The notes: generated from the sequence alone by a model not told the origin. 64,000 nucleotides of DNA from Nitrospirota bacterium (GCA_027314645.1 DAHVAL010000004.1:33746-97745), one strand, 5' to 3'; positions 38,801 to 47,374 are shown, counted from the stretch's first letter. Program-made: numbers and translations.

Positions 38801-38971
38801 GGTAAAGGTGGCGGTCACCAGCGGGAAACGGACCCTCGGAAAAAGATCCACCCCCAGGTCCAGGTAGGAATACACCCCAAACGCGCAGAACACTGTCAGC
38901 AAGGCCAGAACAAGCCATGGCCTTTTGAGTGCATAGTGCGTCAGGACCAGCGTCTCCCGCCGCTCGGACAA
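35855..38971 (-). CDS. RND family efflux/transport permease
   Basis: This is a proton-driven inner-membrane pump of the AcrB type. It has the first helix after an N-terminal ALKRPWLVLALLTVFCAFGVYSY, two large periplasmic loops (PGESPEGIIEKIVVPVESSLESLPGIKHV), and two blocks of six helices. Helix 4 has GILIDDAIVVLENIHRHRS with the Asp pair of the proton relay; the second block has TKNAILLVDYANTLIRRG. The 1038-aa length is normal. The start may be TTG 38971. No membrane fusion or TolC gene adjoins it, so partners must lie elsewhere; a lipoprotein follows. Confidence 0.92.
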   Translation of the reverse strand: MSERRETLVLTHYALKRPWLVLALLTVFCAFGVYSYLDLGVDLFPRVRFPLVTATFTDPGESPEGIIEKIVVPVESSLESLPGIKHVHSTVVPGAAVITAVFKEDSLSGQPERDVRKAVNSLSGILPKGIAPPQIHRKDLTRSPLMWIILPLPEKTSSMKDEEVQQFVFREFLPRIRRVRGIQSVHVVAPPPVVMHVYLSAKKMAAFGLSPDSVSLQLRERSREYPAGALSSNDTSLTLGVRGNPLAKTGLESFHVLLPSGRTAPLSSIARISEGPANSSTIFRFEGKPAIALKLYPVPGSNMIRLSGRIRSLLTGLEKGTGPSVSVPSDFHPTIRMDRSKPIGQNNKELLETLMIGAALAVLVILVFLGNFRETGVAALAIPASVLLTFPFLHFFRFTLNNLTMLGLSLVVGILIDDAIVVLENIHRHRSLGQSPLLAARRGVGEIGRAVLATTFSIVAVFAPMAMMHGVLGEFFREFGWTVSFAVLASLLISLTVSPSLTVLGAEGRTQEQRHLFAFAGGWGGSVKSFYRYTLEHALHHPVLVTVCCLLLLGGTLAMGKTLGWNLIPGEDQNAFTVHLRLDGSPSLARTDRTASDIASRIMALPGVRSLFQQVGGTQGVPPSEGYLYVSLSDRSERTEPDTEIMEKTRAILAGFPALKGSVDALSPLGGTGASTPFACFLMGGDPKVLASLSEKLQEAMRKIPGVRDVNSSRAGSLKIIMVRPKPSNPPEWGISSGRIAQWISQMSTSYSAGLVETSHGWRSLVVSVDPLNVASLPAISDLPFPIGPGKILPLSTIATIDREMADQRMSRDDRRPSITITANLHGSTSLGEVMKKVNEWAKANLVSPYRIRYAGNSDVLNDARGQIAMAVTVGIFVVYGLLSFLFGSLILPFVIMISIPFSLVGAILGLWISGVSVNMMGAIGLIILFGLVTKNAILLVDYANTLIRRGRSVREAVLESAAVRLRPIAMTTLAMVFGMAPMAVGWGAGGQVRQSMAVVVIGGLISSMFFTLFLVPVVYERLSLVRRPMGREEENPS

Positions 38972-39134
38972 TCGTCAACCTCATGATCTGTGAATATTGG
39001 ATTTTTTTCCCAAATTTACAAAACAATTGAGAGTACCTGAACACCGAGGGGCATGACAAGAGCGCTTCAATCGGATACCATGAATCGAGAGGCGCCGTGA
39101 GGAGGTTCCGGCGGGGTCAATTTCGGAGGTTATG

Positions 39135-39656
39135 ATGTCGTTCCTTAGAGTCGGATTGGTCCGAAGCATGTCGTTTTGGGGAGCCGCCTTAACTATGGCA
39201 GCGGTAGTCTCCTTGACGTCCTGCGACTGGTTTCTCTCCTTTCCCAAGGCAGGGAGCCGGGCCCCTATCAGCCACAACCCCGTCCTCCAGGTCGGAGAAC
39301 GGTTCGGCGATATTTGCACCATGAATGTCCCGGACCACCTCCATCGGGAAAGTTTTTCCCACGCCATTTACCATCACCGCCCGATCCTTGTATTTTTTGG
39401 GGCTCCCATCCACTGTACTCCGTGTGTCCATGAAGACAGAGTTGTTCAGGGGCTCCAAGGGACCTACCACGAAGACATGGCCTTCATCCACATCGATGAC
39501 TACGAGGATGATGAACAAAAAGTGGTCCGGGAATGGCGCGTTCACGGGGAACCGTGGGTCGCGGTCATCGACCAGGAGGGGGTCATTCGAAATGTTATTC
39601 CGGGAGACGCAAATTATTATTCTCTGAACCGAATGATCAAAGGAGTTCTTCGGTAG
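39135..39656 (+). CDS. Thioredoxin-fold lipoprotein with CTPC motif
   Basis: A signal with lipobox VSLTSC predicts lipidation at Cys30. A thioredoxin-like domain follows with VFFGAPIHCTPCVHED (Cys94 and Cys97), HIDDYEDD and GEPWVAVIDQEGVI in the cis-Pro position. It is probably an envelope thiol-disulfide protein, possibly for c-type cytochrome or periplasmic protein maturation. The start is ATG 39135 or 39132 after GGAGG. It diverges from the RND gene and its end overlaps the convergent CCA-enzyme-like gene by 20 nt. Confidence 0.72.
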   Translation: MSFLRVGLVRSMSFWGAALTMAAVVSLTSCDWFLSFPKAGSRAPISHNPVLQVGERFGDICTMNVPDHLHRESFSHAIYHHRPILVFFGAPIHCTPCVHEDRVVQGLQGTYHEDMAFIHIDDYEDDEQKVVREWRVHGEPWVAVIDQEGVIRNVIPGDANYYSLNRMIKGVLR

Positions 39657-40956
39657 CTTTTTTCCCGAGCCATACTCTTGCCTGACCGGGTTGGGTCAGG
39701 ACCCCGGTCCGCTGAAGCACCCTTAGCTCGGCGAGGATCATCCCCCGTCTGGCCGGCGGGATGTCGGGGTATTTTAGAAGCTCTTCCCCTCCAAGCAAGG
39801 GGGGCGTCCACCGGTCACGGACAATGTAGTCCTTCCAGAATGTGAGATCTTCCTCCCGGGCGATCAGCAGGAGAAGAAGGACACGCGGGAGGTCGAGTCT
39901 GTCGGCGAGGGCCTGCATCCTTCCCGGCTCCCTCCCCGAGGCCTTCTCGAACCCCTCATAGAATCCTTCGAAAGGCCACCCATCTTTCTCGAACAGCACC
40001 TGATGAAGACGCTCCCGCATTTTTTCCCCGAGGCCCAGGCGCGCCATCAGGGTCCGGACCCCATTCCGGGGAATCCCGAAAAACAGGGCAAGATAAAACA
40101 TATCGCGATCGAGAACCTCTCCCGAGGCAACACCCTGATTGAAGCCTCGCAACGCATTCCGGATCCCCATCCAACGCCGGATCCGAAGTCTCCTGACCGA
40201 AGAGAGCACGGATGAACCCCCGAGGGAGCGGATGATCCCGGCATCGAACAGACGCTCCAGAACTTCCAACGGGTCGGGCTCATCAAGAAGCCGGTCCATT
40301 TCTCGATAGACCCTCGCTCCTCCCACACACTCCCAAAGATCCGGCAGAAGGACGGCGGACTCGACGGATTTCTTGAGCGGTTCGCTGCTCTTTAGTCCCA
40401 AGCGGACGGACAGACGGGCCCACCGAAACAGACGGGTCGGATCTTCACGAAAAGTTCCGGGTTTGACGGGATGTACGACGCCCTCCCGAAGATCCCGAAG
40501 TCCGTGGTGCGGATCCCTCATCCCCACGATTTGCTTTTTGGCCGTCGACCATTCAAGAAAAATGGCATTCATGGTAAAATCCCTGCGAATCGCATCGTCT
40601 TCAAGGCTTCCGGCGGCCACATGCGGAAGCTCCCCCGGACGTTCGTACCATTCCCGCCGAAATCGTGACATATCGATGCGAAGCGGCCACCCCCCGTCGC
40701 TTGGGACCAAGATTCTGGCCGTCAGAAACCCTTGTTCCACCCGAAGGTCCGCCTTGAAGGACGCCGCCACGGATCTGGCCCATGGATCGAGGTCTCCGTC
40801 GATCACTAGATCGATGTCTGGCCCGAGGGCTCTTGGTCCAAGCAAGAGGAGATCCCTGACCCACCCTCCGACAATATAGAAATTCTCTTTCGGGGGGGCG
40901 GGAACGCGGGAAAGGATTTGACGCCAGGGATGACCAGGGTCCGGAAGACGGAACAC
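39637..40956 (-). CDS. CCA tRNA nucleotidyltransferase / poly(A) polymerase family protein
   Basis: The class II nucleotidyltransferase head has YIVGGWVRDLLLLG and DIDLVIDGD, then EDDAIRRDFTMNAIFL and FREDPTRLFRWARLSVRLG, all family blocks. A C-terminal region of about 200 aa has no HD signature by eye. It might add CCA ends, add only A or CC, or act as a poly(A) polymerase; sequence reading does not settle this. The start is chosen at GTG 40956, preceded by AAGGAG; TTG 41007 is another option. It is transcribed divergently from the TPR gene. Confidence 0.82.
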   Translation of the reverse strand: MFRLPDPGHPWRQILSRVPAPPKENFYIVGGWVRDLLLLGPRALGPDIDLVIDGDLDPWARSVAASFKADLRVEQGFLTARILVPSDGGWPLRIDMSRFRREWYERPGELPHVAAGSLEDDAIRRDFTMNAIFLEWSTAKKQIVGMRDPHHGLRDLREGVVHPVKPGTFREDPTRLFRWARLSVRLGLKSSEPLKKSVESAVLLPDLWECVGGARVYREMDRLLDEPDPLEVLERLFDAGIIRSLGGSSVLSSVRRLRIRRWMGIRNALRGFNQGVASGEVLDRDMFYLALFFGIPRNGVRTLMARLGLGEKMRERLHQVLFEKDGWPFEGFYEGFEKASGREPGRMQALADRLDLPRVLLLLLIAREEDLTFWKDYIVRDRWTPPLLGGEELLKYPDIPPARRGMILAELRVLQRTGVLTQPGQARVWLGKKATEELL

Positions 40957-41097
40957 CTCCGCTCCTTCGCAGGAAAAATTCACCGGTGTGAGCTTGTGTG
41001 GATCCAAGCATATTCAGCTACAACTGTGATACCATCTTTATCCAAAAGAGACAAACGTCGGGCAATGAAATGCCTGCCAGGTTCAAGGGGGACCGGT

Positions 41098-42795
41098 ATG
41101 CCGAAGACTGATCCTCTTCCGCTTCCCGCAGAAGAAGCCTACAAGAAAATTCAAGAAGGTCGCTATCTGGAAGGGTTGGCGTTGCTTGCGCCAATAAATT
41201 CCGGAAATCCTCTCCAGGTCGACAGTCGCATCGAAACACTGCGTGGACAGGCTCTCGAATCACTCGGCCGTCTTTCTGAGGCGGAGGCGGCCTATTGGAA
41301 GGCCCTTTCGACGGAGAAGGGCGGATCGTCCAAGCCTTATCTGATGCTCGGTCTGTTAAAGGATCGAATGGAGGACAGGGAAAAAGGGATCTGGGTTCTG
41401 GAGGAAGGCCTGAAACTCTATCCGAATGATGTCGATCTTTTGCGTGAGGCCGGCATTCTCTACGGGTTGACGGGACAATGGCACAGGGCTCTTCCTTACA
41501 TCCTTGAGGCCTACAGGAGGAATCCGGAGAATCCTGAAAACATCATGGCCTTTGGGCCGGTTGTCGATCGATTGGAACTTGTTGAGCTTTATGGGGAAAT
41601 GCATCGGGCGTTCACGCGTTTGCTTGAAAAAAACCCAGGGAATCCGGATATTCAGGACTGGTATGGCAGGGCCTTGGAGAGAATCGAAAAGTCCGGACAG
41701 GCCCTCAAGTTCTTTCAAAAACTCCTCAGAAAATCCCCGCGGGACACACGGCTCCTCTCCCATGTGGCACGCCTCTCGCGAAACACAAACCAAACCGCGC
41801 GCGCCTTGGATACCTATCGTCTCCTTTCGGAGGAAACCGGCGAAACAGTGGACATTCTCCTCTCAATGGCCGAAACCCAAAAGATGGCGGGGAAACCGCT
41901 CTCGGCACTCTCTCTTATAAGGCAAGTCCTGGCGATCGAGCCGGACAACATGGAGGCCCGCCTTCTGCTCGCGCTGGCGCTCATCGATCAAGGGGATTTC
42001 GAAAAAGCGGAAGGGGCGCTTCAGGACATACATGTCGCGGCGGCCCATTATCAACTCGGGGAACTTTTCTTCCGGAAGAAGCATTTTATCCGCGCGGCCG
42101 GAGCCTTCGCCCGAGGATTCGCACTCCGCCCCGATCCCTATTATGCCGCGAATCTTCTCAAGCTTCTTCTCGAAGAAAACGAGGACCTCCTTTTTCTTGA
42201 AACGCTCGCCACGCTCAGGATCCTGTTTCCACGGACAAAGGTCTCGGTCTTCCTCCTCAAAAGCGCGAAGGAGCATTTCTCTCCATTGATGACCAATTCC
42301 AGTATCCCGATCAATAACCCCGACAGACTCGCTCTCGCAGGTCTGGCCGAGGCCTTTCTTCCGGGCGGCAACCGGAAGAGAGCCTATCAGCTCCTGGAGC
42401 AGGCCGTCACCGTAGACCCCATGAGCGAAATTCTATTTTGGACCCTTGCGATGTTTGACGAAGACGCCGAGCGATGGGACTCTGCGGTCAATTGGTACAA
42501 GAAAGTGAAACGATTTTCGAGAGAGCCCGTGACCCTCCTCCATAGGATCGCGGAAAACCAGCACAACGCCGATTCCTGGATGGACCCGTGGCCCCTTCTG
42601 AAGGAATTTAGCGATATTTACGGTCCGCGACCGGGATTTTTCCGAGTGCTTTTTGCCGTCTTGGCGCGATCGGGGGGAGAGGTTCCCCGGGAGATCTTGG
42701 AACGAGGAATGCAGGCATTTCCGGAGGACCCCTCCTTTTTCACCCTCTACCGCAGCCTCGAGCCGGAGCGCTGGACAAAGCTGGTTCAATTATAG
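41098..42795 (+). CDS. Large TPR-repeat protein
   Basis: The 565-aa protein has no signal peptide and consists of degenerate tetratricopeptide repeats along most of its length (RIETLRGQALESLGRLSEAEAAYWKAL; DVDLLREAGILYGLTGQWHRALPYILEAYRRNP; NPDIQDWYGRALERIEKSGQALKFFQKLL). It is likely a protein-interaction scaffold of unknown client. ATG 41098 has GGGGA upstream. The gene converges with ppx and its end overlaps the latter's by 6 nt. Confidence 0.75.
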   Translation: MPKTDPLPLPAEEAYKKIQEGRYLEGLALLAPINSGNPLQVDSRIETLRGQALESLGRLSEAEAAYWKALSTEKGGSSKPYLMLGLLKDRMEDREKGIWVLEEGLKLYPNDVDLLREAGILYGLTGQWHRALPYILEAYRRNPENPENIMAFGPVVDRLELVELYGEMHRAFTRLLEKNPGNPDIQDWYGRALERIEKSGQALKFFQKLLRKSPRDTRLLSHVARLSRNTNQTARALDTYRLLSEETGETVDILLSMAETQKMAGKPLSALSLIRQVLAIEPDNMEARLLLALALIDQGDFEKAEGALQDIHVAAAHYQLGELFFRKKHFIRAAGAFARGFALRPDPYYAANLLKLLLEENEDLLFLETLATLRILFPRTKVSVFLLKSAKEHFSPLMTNSSIPINNPDRLALAGLAEAFLPGGNRKRAYQLLEQAVTVDPMSEILFWTLAMFDEDAERWDSAVNWYKKVKRFSREPVTLLHRIAENQHNADSWMDPWPLLKEFSDIYGPRPGFFRVLFAVLARSGGEVPREILERGMQAFPEDPSFFTLYRSLEPERWTKLVQL

Positions 42796-43749
42796 GAGGC
42801 TTGAGCTTCCCCCGTCGCCCAAATCGAGCACGACGCCCTCCCTAAGGCCATACGCCGAGACGACCAACCCGGCCTGATTGACAAAATCGAGAAGGGCAAG
42901 AAGGATCAATGTTCCGGCCAGGATGATGTCTTCCCTCCCTCGCTCGACTCCCGGAAGAAGGAGCCGATCCTTTGCTTTCATCGGGCGGATCTCGCAGAAG
43001 AGCTTGTCCACTTCCTGACGCATCAATCCCTGGCCATGAACGATGGCAGGATCATACCGGACGATTTTTCGGACCATTGCGAGAATCGTGGTGACCGAGC
43101 CTGCCGTGCCGACAGGGGTCACCCCCGCGGTGAGATAGGGTTGAAGAATGGTGACGACCTCCTTGAAGCGCTCTGTGAGATAATGGCGAACCTGGACAAT
43201 TTCTGAATCTGTGGGCGGATCGCTCCGAAACCACCCTTCCGTCAGGGTGACGACCCCGATCTCTACCGAGAAGGCTTTCCAAAACTTCATGGTGGTCTCC
43301 CCGACGATCAGTTCGCTCGATCCCCCGCCGATATCGATCACGAGAAAGGGTCCCCGAATCTCGTCCAACCCCAGAAGGGCTCCCCGATAGGTCAACGCCG
43401 CCTCATCCTCGCCGGAAATCACCTTTACCGAAACACCAATCTCCTGTTGGAAGCGGGACAGAACCTCTTCCCGGTTCGAGGCCTGTCGAAGCGCGGAAGT
43501 CCCGATATAGCAAATGCGATCGGGTGCGTAAGAACGGATGTGACCCGCATATTCGGACAACACCGCGATGGTCCGGTCCACTGCCGACCGGGAAATCTGT
43601 CCATTCTCCGCCAAGCCCTCGCCCAGTCGGGTGATTCGGCCGTCTTGAAGAAGAACGCTTTCGATCCGGAGCCCGTTCGCCACTGCGATCACAAGCCGGA
43701 CGGAATTTGTCCCGATATCCACCACGGCGATCCGCCTAAGACGGTTCAT
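42790..43749 (-). CDS. ppx: Exopolyphosphatase / guanosine pentaphosphatase family
   Basis: This is an ASKHA-fold enzyme that removes phosphate from polyphosphate or pppGpp. The N-terminal P-loop is AVVDIGTNSVRLVIAV, with ISGEDEAALTYRGAL and the second phosphate loop VIDIGGGSSELIVGE, then VGTAGSVTTILAMV. At 319 aa it is the short form lacking the C-terminal HD domain. The start ATG overlaps the upstream stop (ATGA), so it is part of the recG transcription unit. Confidence 0.9.
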   Translation of the reverse strand: MNRLRRIAVVDIGTNSVRLVIAVANGLRIESVLLQDGRITRLGEGLAENGQISRSAVDRTIAVLSEYAGHIRSYAPDRICYIGTSALRQASNREEVLSRFQQEIGVSVKVISGEDEAALTYRGALLGLDEIRGPFLVIDIGGGSSELIVGETTMKFWKAFSVEIGVVTLTEGWFRSDPPTDSEIVQVRHYLTERFKEVVTILQPYLTAGVTPVGTAGSVTTILAMVRKIVRYDPAIVHGQGLMRQEVDKLFCEIRPMKAKDRLLLPGVERGREDIILAGTLILLALLDFVNQAGLVVSAYGLREGVVLDLGDGGSSSLL

Positions 43750-44096
43750 TGACCCTCCCCATCCCGATTATCGGCCCCCTTTTTGCCCTGCCCCTTAAAC
43801 CAACCCAGCCCTTTCCGCTCTTCCGAAAGACGCGCGAGTTCCGTACGCATCAAGTCGAGCAGTGTGAGATCCCCTTCCTTCAGGGCGCCCTCCTGATGAT
43901 GAGAATAAATGAAGTCCCCCAGGTTCCGATATCCCTCCTCGATATATCGGTCCAAAATCCGGAGCCTCATTCCTCGTTTAAGAAAGTCGTCGAGGTAAAA
44001 AATCCGCATGGCGCTTCTTCCAAGGATGCGCCGCATTCGCCGAAATCCCCGCGTCATCCCCCGGCGATAACTTTTGGGGACTTTCCCCCTTCTCAC
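43746..44096 (-). CDS. Small basic protein of unknown function
   Basis: I do not recognise this 116-aa protein. The N-terminal 35 residues are Arg-rich (RRGMTRGFRRMRRILG), the middle is a helical amphipathic segment (RILDRYIEEGYRNLGDFIYSH), and the tail is Gly/Lys-rich. The GTG start overlaps the recG stop as GTGA and the stop overlaps the ppx start as ATGA, so all three genes are coupled. This firm packing argues it is real. A nucleic-acid-binding role is a guess from charge only. Confidence 0.6.
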   Translation of the reverse strand: MRRGKVPKSYRRGMTRGFRRMRRILGRSAMRIFYLDDFLKRGMRLRILDRYIEEGYRNLGDFIYSHHQEGALKEGDLTLLDLMRTELARLSEERKGLGWFKGQGKKGADNRDGEGQ

Positions 44097-46294
44097 CTGA
44101 TCGACAGCCAATTGTCCACCTCACTGTAGCGGAGCCGGATAAACTGCTCCAGACATGACAGGTTCCACACATCTTCCGGGTGTTGCGGGGAGTCTCCGAG
44201 AGAGCGGGCGGCCGCCTCCCTGGCCCGGACAAGCGTCTCGACGTCCCGCACGAGATCCGCAACGCAAAACATCGGAAGGCCCGACTGTTTTACGCCCAAG
44301 AACTCTCCCGGCCCCCGCATCCGAAGATCTTCTTCCGCCACCCGAAATCCATCCGCAAAGGACTCGAGGACCTCAAGCCGCATCCGTCCTTCCGGACTGA
44401 TCGCAGGACCAGGGACAAGATAGAAGGTCCCGGGGAGACTGCCGCGACCGATTCGGCCGCGCAACTGGTGCAGCTGGGCCAACCCGAATCGTTCGGCATT
44501 CTCAACCACCATCACCGTGGCATTGGGAATGTCCACACCCACCTCGATGACCGTCGTCGCGACGAGAACAGAGAGTTCTCGGCGCCTAAATGCCTCCATG
44601 ACGGCCTCCTTCTCCTCCCCTTCCATGCGTCCTGTCACGAGCCCCACGCGATGTCCGGGGAAAAGAGTCGACAGGAAGGCGTAGGTATCCGAGGCGTTTT
44701 TTGCCTCCACAGCCTCCGATTCCTCAATCAATGGAAGAACGACGAAGACCTGTTCGCCCTTCTCGAGGACCGGGTCGATTCTGGATCGCCAGAAGTCCTC
44801 GCCGGCATTCTTCACCACCCGCGTCGTAATCGTCTGGCGTCCCGGCGGAAGTTCATCAAGAACGGAAAGCTCAAGATCGCCGTAATAGGACAGGGCCAAA
44901 GACCGTGGAATCGGCGTCGCGGTCATGACAAGAATATCGGGATTGACCCCCTTCGTCGATAGGGCCCGACGCTGGGCCACGCCAAATTTGTGCTGCTCGT
45001 CGATCACGATCATCCCAAGAGAGTGAAAGGGAACGCCTTCTTCAAGAAGGGCGTGAGTCCCCACCACAAGAGCATGCTCCCCCGTGGCTAATCCGGACAG
45101 CAAGGCCCGTCGTTCGGGGCCGCGAACCGATTGGGCGAGCAGAACGGGTTCGAACCGTTTGTCCCCGGTCATTTCCAAAACGCGCGTTAACGTGCGGGCA
45201 TGTTGTTGAGCCAGGATTTCCGTGGGGGCAAGAAATGCCGCCTGCCGGCCTTCCCGAAGCGCAAGGAGAATGGCGAAGGCGGCAACAAGCGTCTTTCCAG
45301 ACCCGACATCCCCCAACAAAAATCGGTTCATCGGATGGGAGGAGAAAAGGTCGTGCAGGATTTCATTGCACGCCCGCTTTTGTGCGCCTGTCAAGGGAAA
45401 GGGAAGCCCGCTCTCGAATGTCTCAAGAGGAGATTCCCCCTTTTCCGAAATGGTCCATGAACGCCCCGAGACAAGAACGGATTTCTTCCGCATCATCATG
45501 AGGGATTCCAGCAGGAAGAACTCCTCGAAGATGATCCTGGATCGGGGAGGATAATCGGGGGCGAGAAACTCCTCCATCGGACGGTCCGTATCCTTTGGAA
45601 AATGCATCTCCACAATGGCGGGAAACCAGTCCATCACGCCGGCGTCCCGGCGAACCGCCGGAGGAAGAGGATCAAAGGATTCCCCCCACAGGGACCGCAA
45701 GACATCCCCCGCGAGGCGACGGAAGACGGAGGAGGACACCCCTTCATTCTCGCGGTACACCGGAACGATCCGTCCCACATGATAGGACTTCCGAAATCCC
45801 TCTTCGGGATCGATGACCTCCGTCATTGGCGAGCGGAGCACCAAGGAACGCGCGTAGGAAGAGTATTCGACCTTTCCGAAGAAGAAGGCCTGGGTCCCCT
45901 CCGAAAGATGCTTCAGCAGATATTCCTGGCCGAACCAAACGACAGGGATCGACCCGGTATGGTCGAACACTTCGGCCTCGATAATCGGCGCCTTCAAACG
46001 GGGAACGACCTTCTTTCTGATTCGGCGGACCTCGGCGAGAAATCCCTGCTCCGTCCCTTCCGTCAACCCCGCGATTGTGATCCGCACACGACGGTCCTCG
46101 TACCGGTACGGGAAGGTGTAGAGGAGGTCGAGGACGCTTCGGATCCCTCGTCGTTCGAGCCTTGCGAGCCGGCGAGGGCCGATCGACGGGAAGCGGTCCA
46201 ACCCGGCGGTGAGTTTTAAAGGGCTTGTGAAGTTGCCGGACAAGGAAATCTCCGGATTGGGATTGAGGTGGTCGGCCGTTGTGGTCGTCGCCAT
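44093..46294 (-). CDS. recG: ATP-dependent DNA helicase RecG
   Basis: RecG remodels stalled forks and Holliday junctions. The N-terminal wedge domain contains YTFPYRYEDRR; the helicase core has FLLGDVGSGKTLVAAFA (motif I), DEQHKFGVAQR (motif II, DEQH), VMTATPIPRSLAL (III) and the C-terminal VEVGVDIPNATVM and QLRGRIGRG blocks. Only one wedge copy is seen. The start is ATG 46294 with GAGG upstream, giving 733 aa. It faces away from rpmB. Confidence 0.96.
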   Translation of the reverse strand: MATTTTADHLNPNPEISLSGNFTSPLKLTAGLDRFPSIGPRRLARLERRGIRSVLDLLYTFPYRYEDRRVRITIAGLTEGTEQGFLAEVRRIRKKVVPRLKAPIIEAEVFDHTGSIPVVWFGQEYLLKHLSEGTQAFFFGKVEYSSYARSLVLRSPMTEVIDPEEGFRKSYHVGRIVPVYRENEGVSSSVFRRLAGDVLRSLWGESFDPLPPAVRRDAGVMDWFPAIVEMHFPKDTDRPMEEFLAPDYPPRSRIIFEEFFLLESLMMMRKKSVLVSGRSWTISEKGESPLETFESGLPFPLTGAQKRACNEILHDLFSSHPMNRFLLGDVGSGKTLVAAFAILLALREGRQAAFLAPTEILAQQHARTLTRVLEMTGDKRFEPVLLAQSVRGPERRALLSGLATGEHALVVGTHALLEEGVPFHSLGMIVIDEQHKFGVAQRRALSTKGVNPDILVMTATPIPRSLALSYYGDLELSVLDELPPGRQTITTRVVKNAGEDFWRSRIDPVLEKGEQVFVVLPLIEESEAVEAKNASDTYAFLSTLFPGHRVGLVTGRMEGEEKEAVMEAFRRRELSVLVATTVIEVGVDIPNATVMVVENAERFGLAQLHQLRGRIGRGSLPGTFYLVPGPAISPEGRMRLEVLESFADGFRVAEEDLRMRGPGEFLGVKQSGLPMFCVADLVRDVETLVRAREAAARSLGDSPQHPEDVWNLSCLEQFIRLRYSEVDNWLSIR

Positions 46295-46337
46295 TATAAC
46301 AGCCTCGACCGCCCTTGTCCGTTCCCTCACGCCAGGA

Positions 46338-46367
46338 TTGATTTGAGGTCTTGAAGTCGGGTAGAAT
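46338..46367 (+). promoter_or_regulatory. rpmB promoter
   Basis: TTGATT (46338-46343) and TAGAAT (46362-46367) with an 18-nt spacer lie 42 nt upstream of rpmB, in the gap to the divergent recG gene. Confidence 0.5.
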
Positions 46368-46409
46368 GAGCGCTTGTTGGATTAATGGACATCTTTTGGG
46401 GGCATAAAA

Positions 46410-46601
46410 ATGGCGTCATGTTGCTTTGTATGTGGAAAGACGAAGGTGGTCGGCAATCAAGTGAGCCACTCCCACCGGGTCACAAAAAGGCTCTTCAAGC
46501 CGAACCTCCAGACAGTCCGGGCGATCGTCCAGGGACAGCCCCGGCGGATTCGTGTCTGCACCCGCTGCATCCGGAGCGGAAAGGTTCAAAAAGCCATCTA
46601 A
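46410..46601 (+). CDS. rpmB: 50S ribosomal protein L28
   Basis: L28 is a small basic 50S protein. The product starts MASCCFVCGKTKVVGNQVSHSH, with the family RRFKPNLQ-type block as RLFKPNLQTVRA. Cys5 and Cys8 with the C-terminal CTRC pair suggest the zinc-binding (C+) form. The length of 63 aa is normal. It stands alone on the plus strand with its own promoter and terminator. Confidence 0.97.
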   Translation: MASCCFVCGKTKVVGNQVSHSHRVTKRLFKPNLQTVRAIVQGQPRRIRVCTRCIRSGKVQKAI

Positions 46602-46613
46602 GACATTTCTTTG

Positions 46614-46653
46614 CTCCCTTCTGGCCCTCCATGTTTCCAGAAGGGAGTCTTTT
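46614..46653 (+). terminator. Intrinsic terminator of rpmB
   Basis: CTCCCTTCTGG (46614-46624) pairs with CCAGAAGGGAG (46637-46647) in a perfect 11-bp stem, followed by TCTTTT. It begins 13 nt after the rpmB stop. Confidence 0.85.
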
Positions 46654-46661
46654 CCCTCACA

Positions 46662-47084
46662 TCAGTCAGTGTTTTTCTCCCTTTCTCCCTTCCAAGCGAT
46701 TGCATCGACCTCAAGGGCCGCTCCCTTCGGCAAGCCTGCCACTTCGATGGTGACACGGGCGGGATAGGGGGGAGAAAAATAGGCGGCGCAAAGATCGTTC
46801 ACCGTCTGAAACTCGGAAAGGTCGGTCAAATAAAGGGTCAGTTTGACGACATCGTTCAAACTGTACCCGGCTTGCCCGAGGATTTGCCCCAGGCGATCGA
46901 AAATGAGTCTCGCCTCAGCCCCGGTGCCTCCTTCAACGATCTTCCCCTCCGACCCAAGGGCGATTTGGCCAGAAAGAAAGAGCCAGCCTCCCGCTTCGAC
47001 CCCCGGGCTGTAAGGCCCCACCGGGGGAGGTCCACCGGGAGGGCCCTCGACCGCCCTTCGGCCGTTTCCCGCATCAGAACGCAT
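46662..47084 (-). CDS. RidA/YjgF family protein
   Basis: RidA enzymes hydrolyse reactive enamine/imine intermediates such as 2-aminoacrylate. The trimer-fold signature is clear: GPYSPGVEAGGWLFLSGQIAL, QILGQAGYSLNDVVKLTLYLTDLSEFQTVN, and PARVTIEVAGLPKGAALEVDAIA, which contains the active-site Arg. The length of 140 aa includes a Gly/Pro-rich N-terminal extension; the true start may be further in. Its start overlaps the upstream small membrane protein gene by 11 nt. Confidence 0.88.
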   Translation of the reverse strand: MRSDAGNGRRAVEGPPGGPPPVGPYSPGVEAGGWLFLSGQIALGSEGKIVEGGTGAEARLIFDRLGQILGQAGYSLNDVVKLTLYLTDLSEFQTVNDLCAAYFSPPYPARVTIEVAGLPKGAALEVDAIAWKGEREKNTD

Positions 47085-47259
47085 GGAGGGTCAATCCCAG
47101 GCTCGCACCGATCACGGCATAATAAAACGTGGCGATTTTTGGGCTCCGGTTGATTCGGCAGGCCACCGCTCCACACCCGTCTCTCGTCAGATAGGTGCTG
47201 ATTAAAAACCCGAACACGGCGCCTCCGAAGCCTCCCAAAATCATCGCCTTGAAATCCAC
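47074..47259 (-). CDS. Small membrane protein resembling DUF6132
   Basis: GGAGG 7 nt before GTG 47259 sets a 61-aa product. It has two glycine-rich membrane helices flanking a Cys-containing loop (GGFGGAVFGFLIS; RDGCGAVACRINRSPK; ATFYYAVIGASLGL). The GCxxxxC loop between two helices resembles the DUF6132 plan. The role is unknown; the cysteines may be redox-active. It overlaps ridA at the 3' end and is divergent from a thioredoxin-like gene, 115 nt away. Confidence 0.55.
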   Translation of the reverse strand: MDFKAMILGGFGGAVFGFLISTYLTRDGCGAVACRINRSPKIATFYYAVIGASLGLTLHAF

Positions 47260-47326
47260 GGTCAGACCTCCTCTGTTCTGCAACTCCTTCTCCCCCGGAC
47301 AATAGATCCCACGTGAGAAGTCTCTG

Positions 47327-47332
47327 TATAAT
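47327..47332 (+). promoter_or_regulatory. Likely -10 box for the thioredoxin-like gene
   Basis: A perfect TATAAT at 47327-47332 lies 42 nt before ATG 47375. No good -35 box is visible at standard spacing, so the promoter may need an activator. Confidence 0.4.
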
Positions 47333-47374
47333 GGATGTATGAGCTCTTCACCCCTCTTGAACCAAGGAGTTTCC

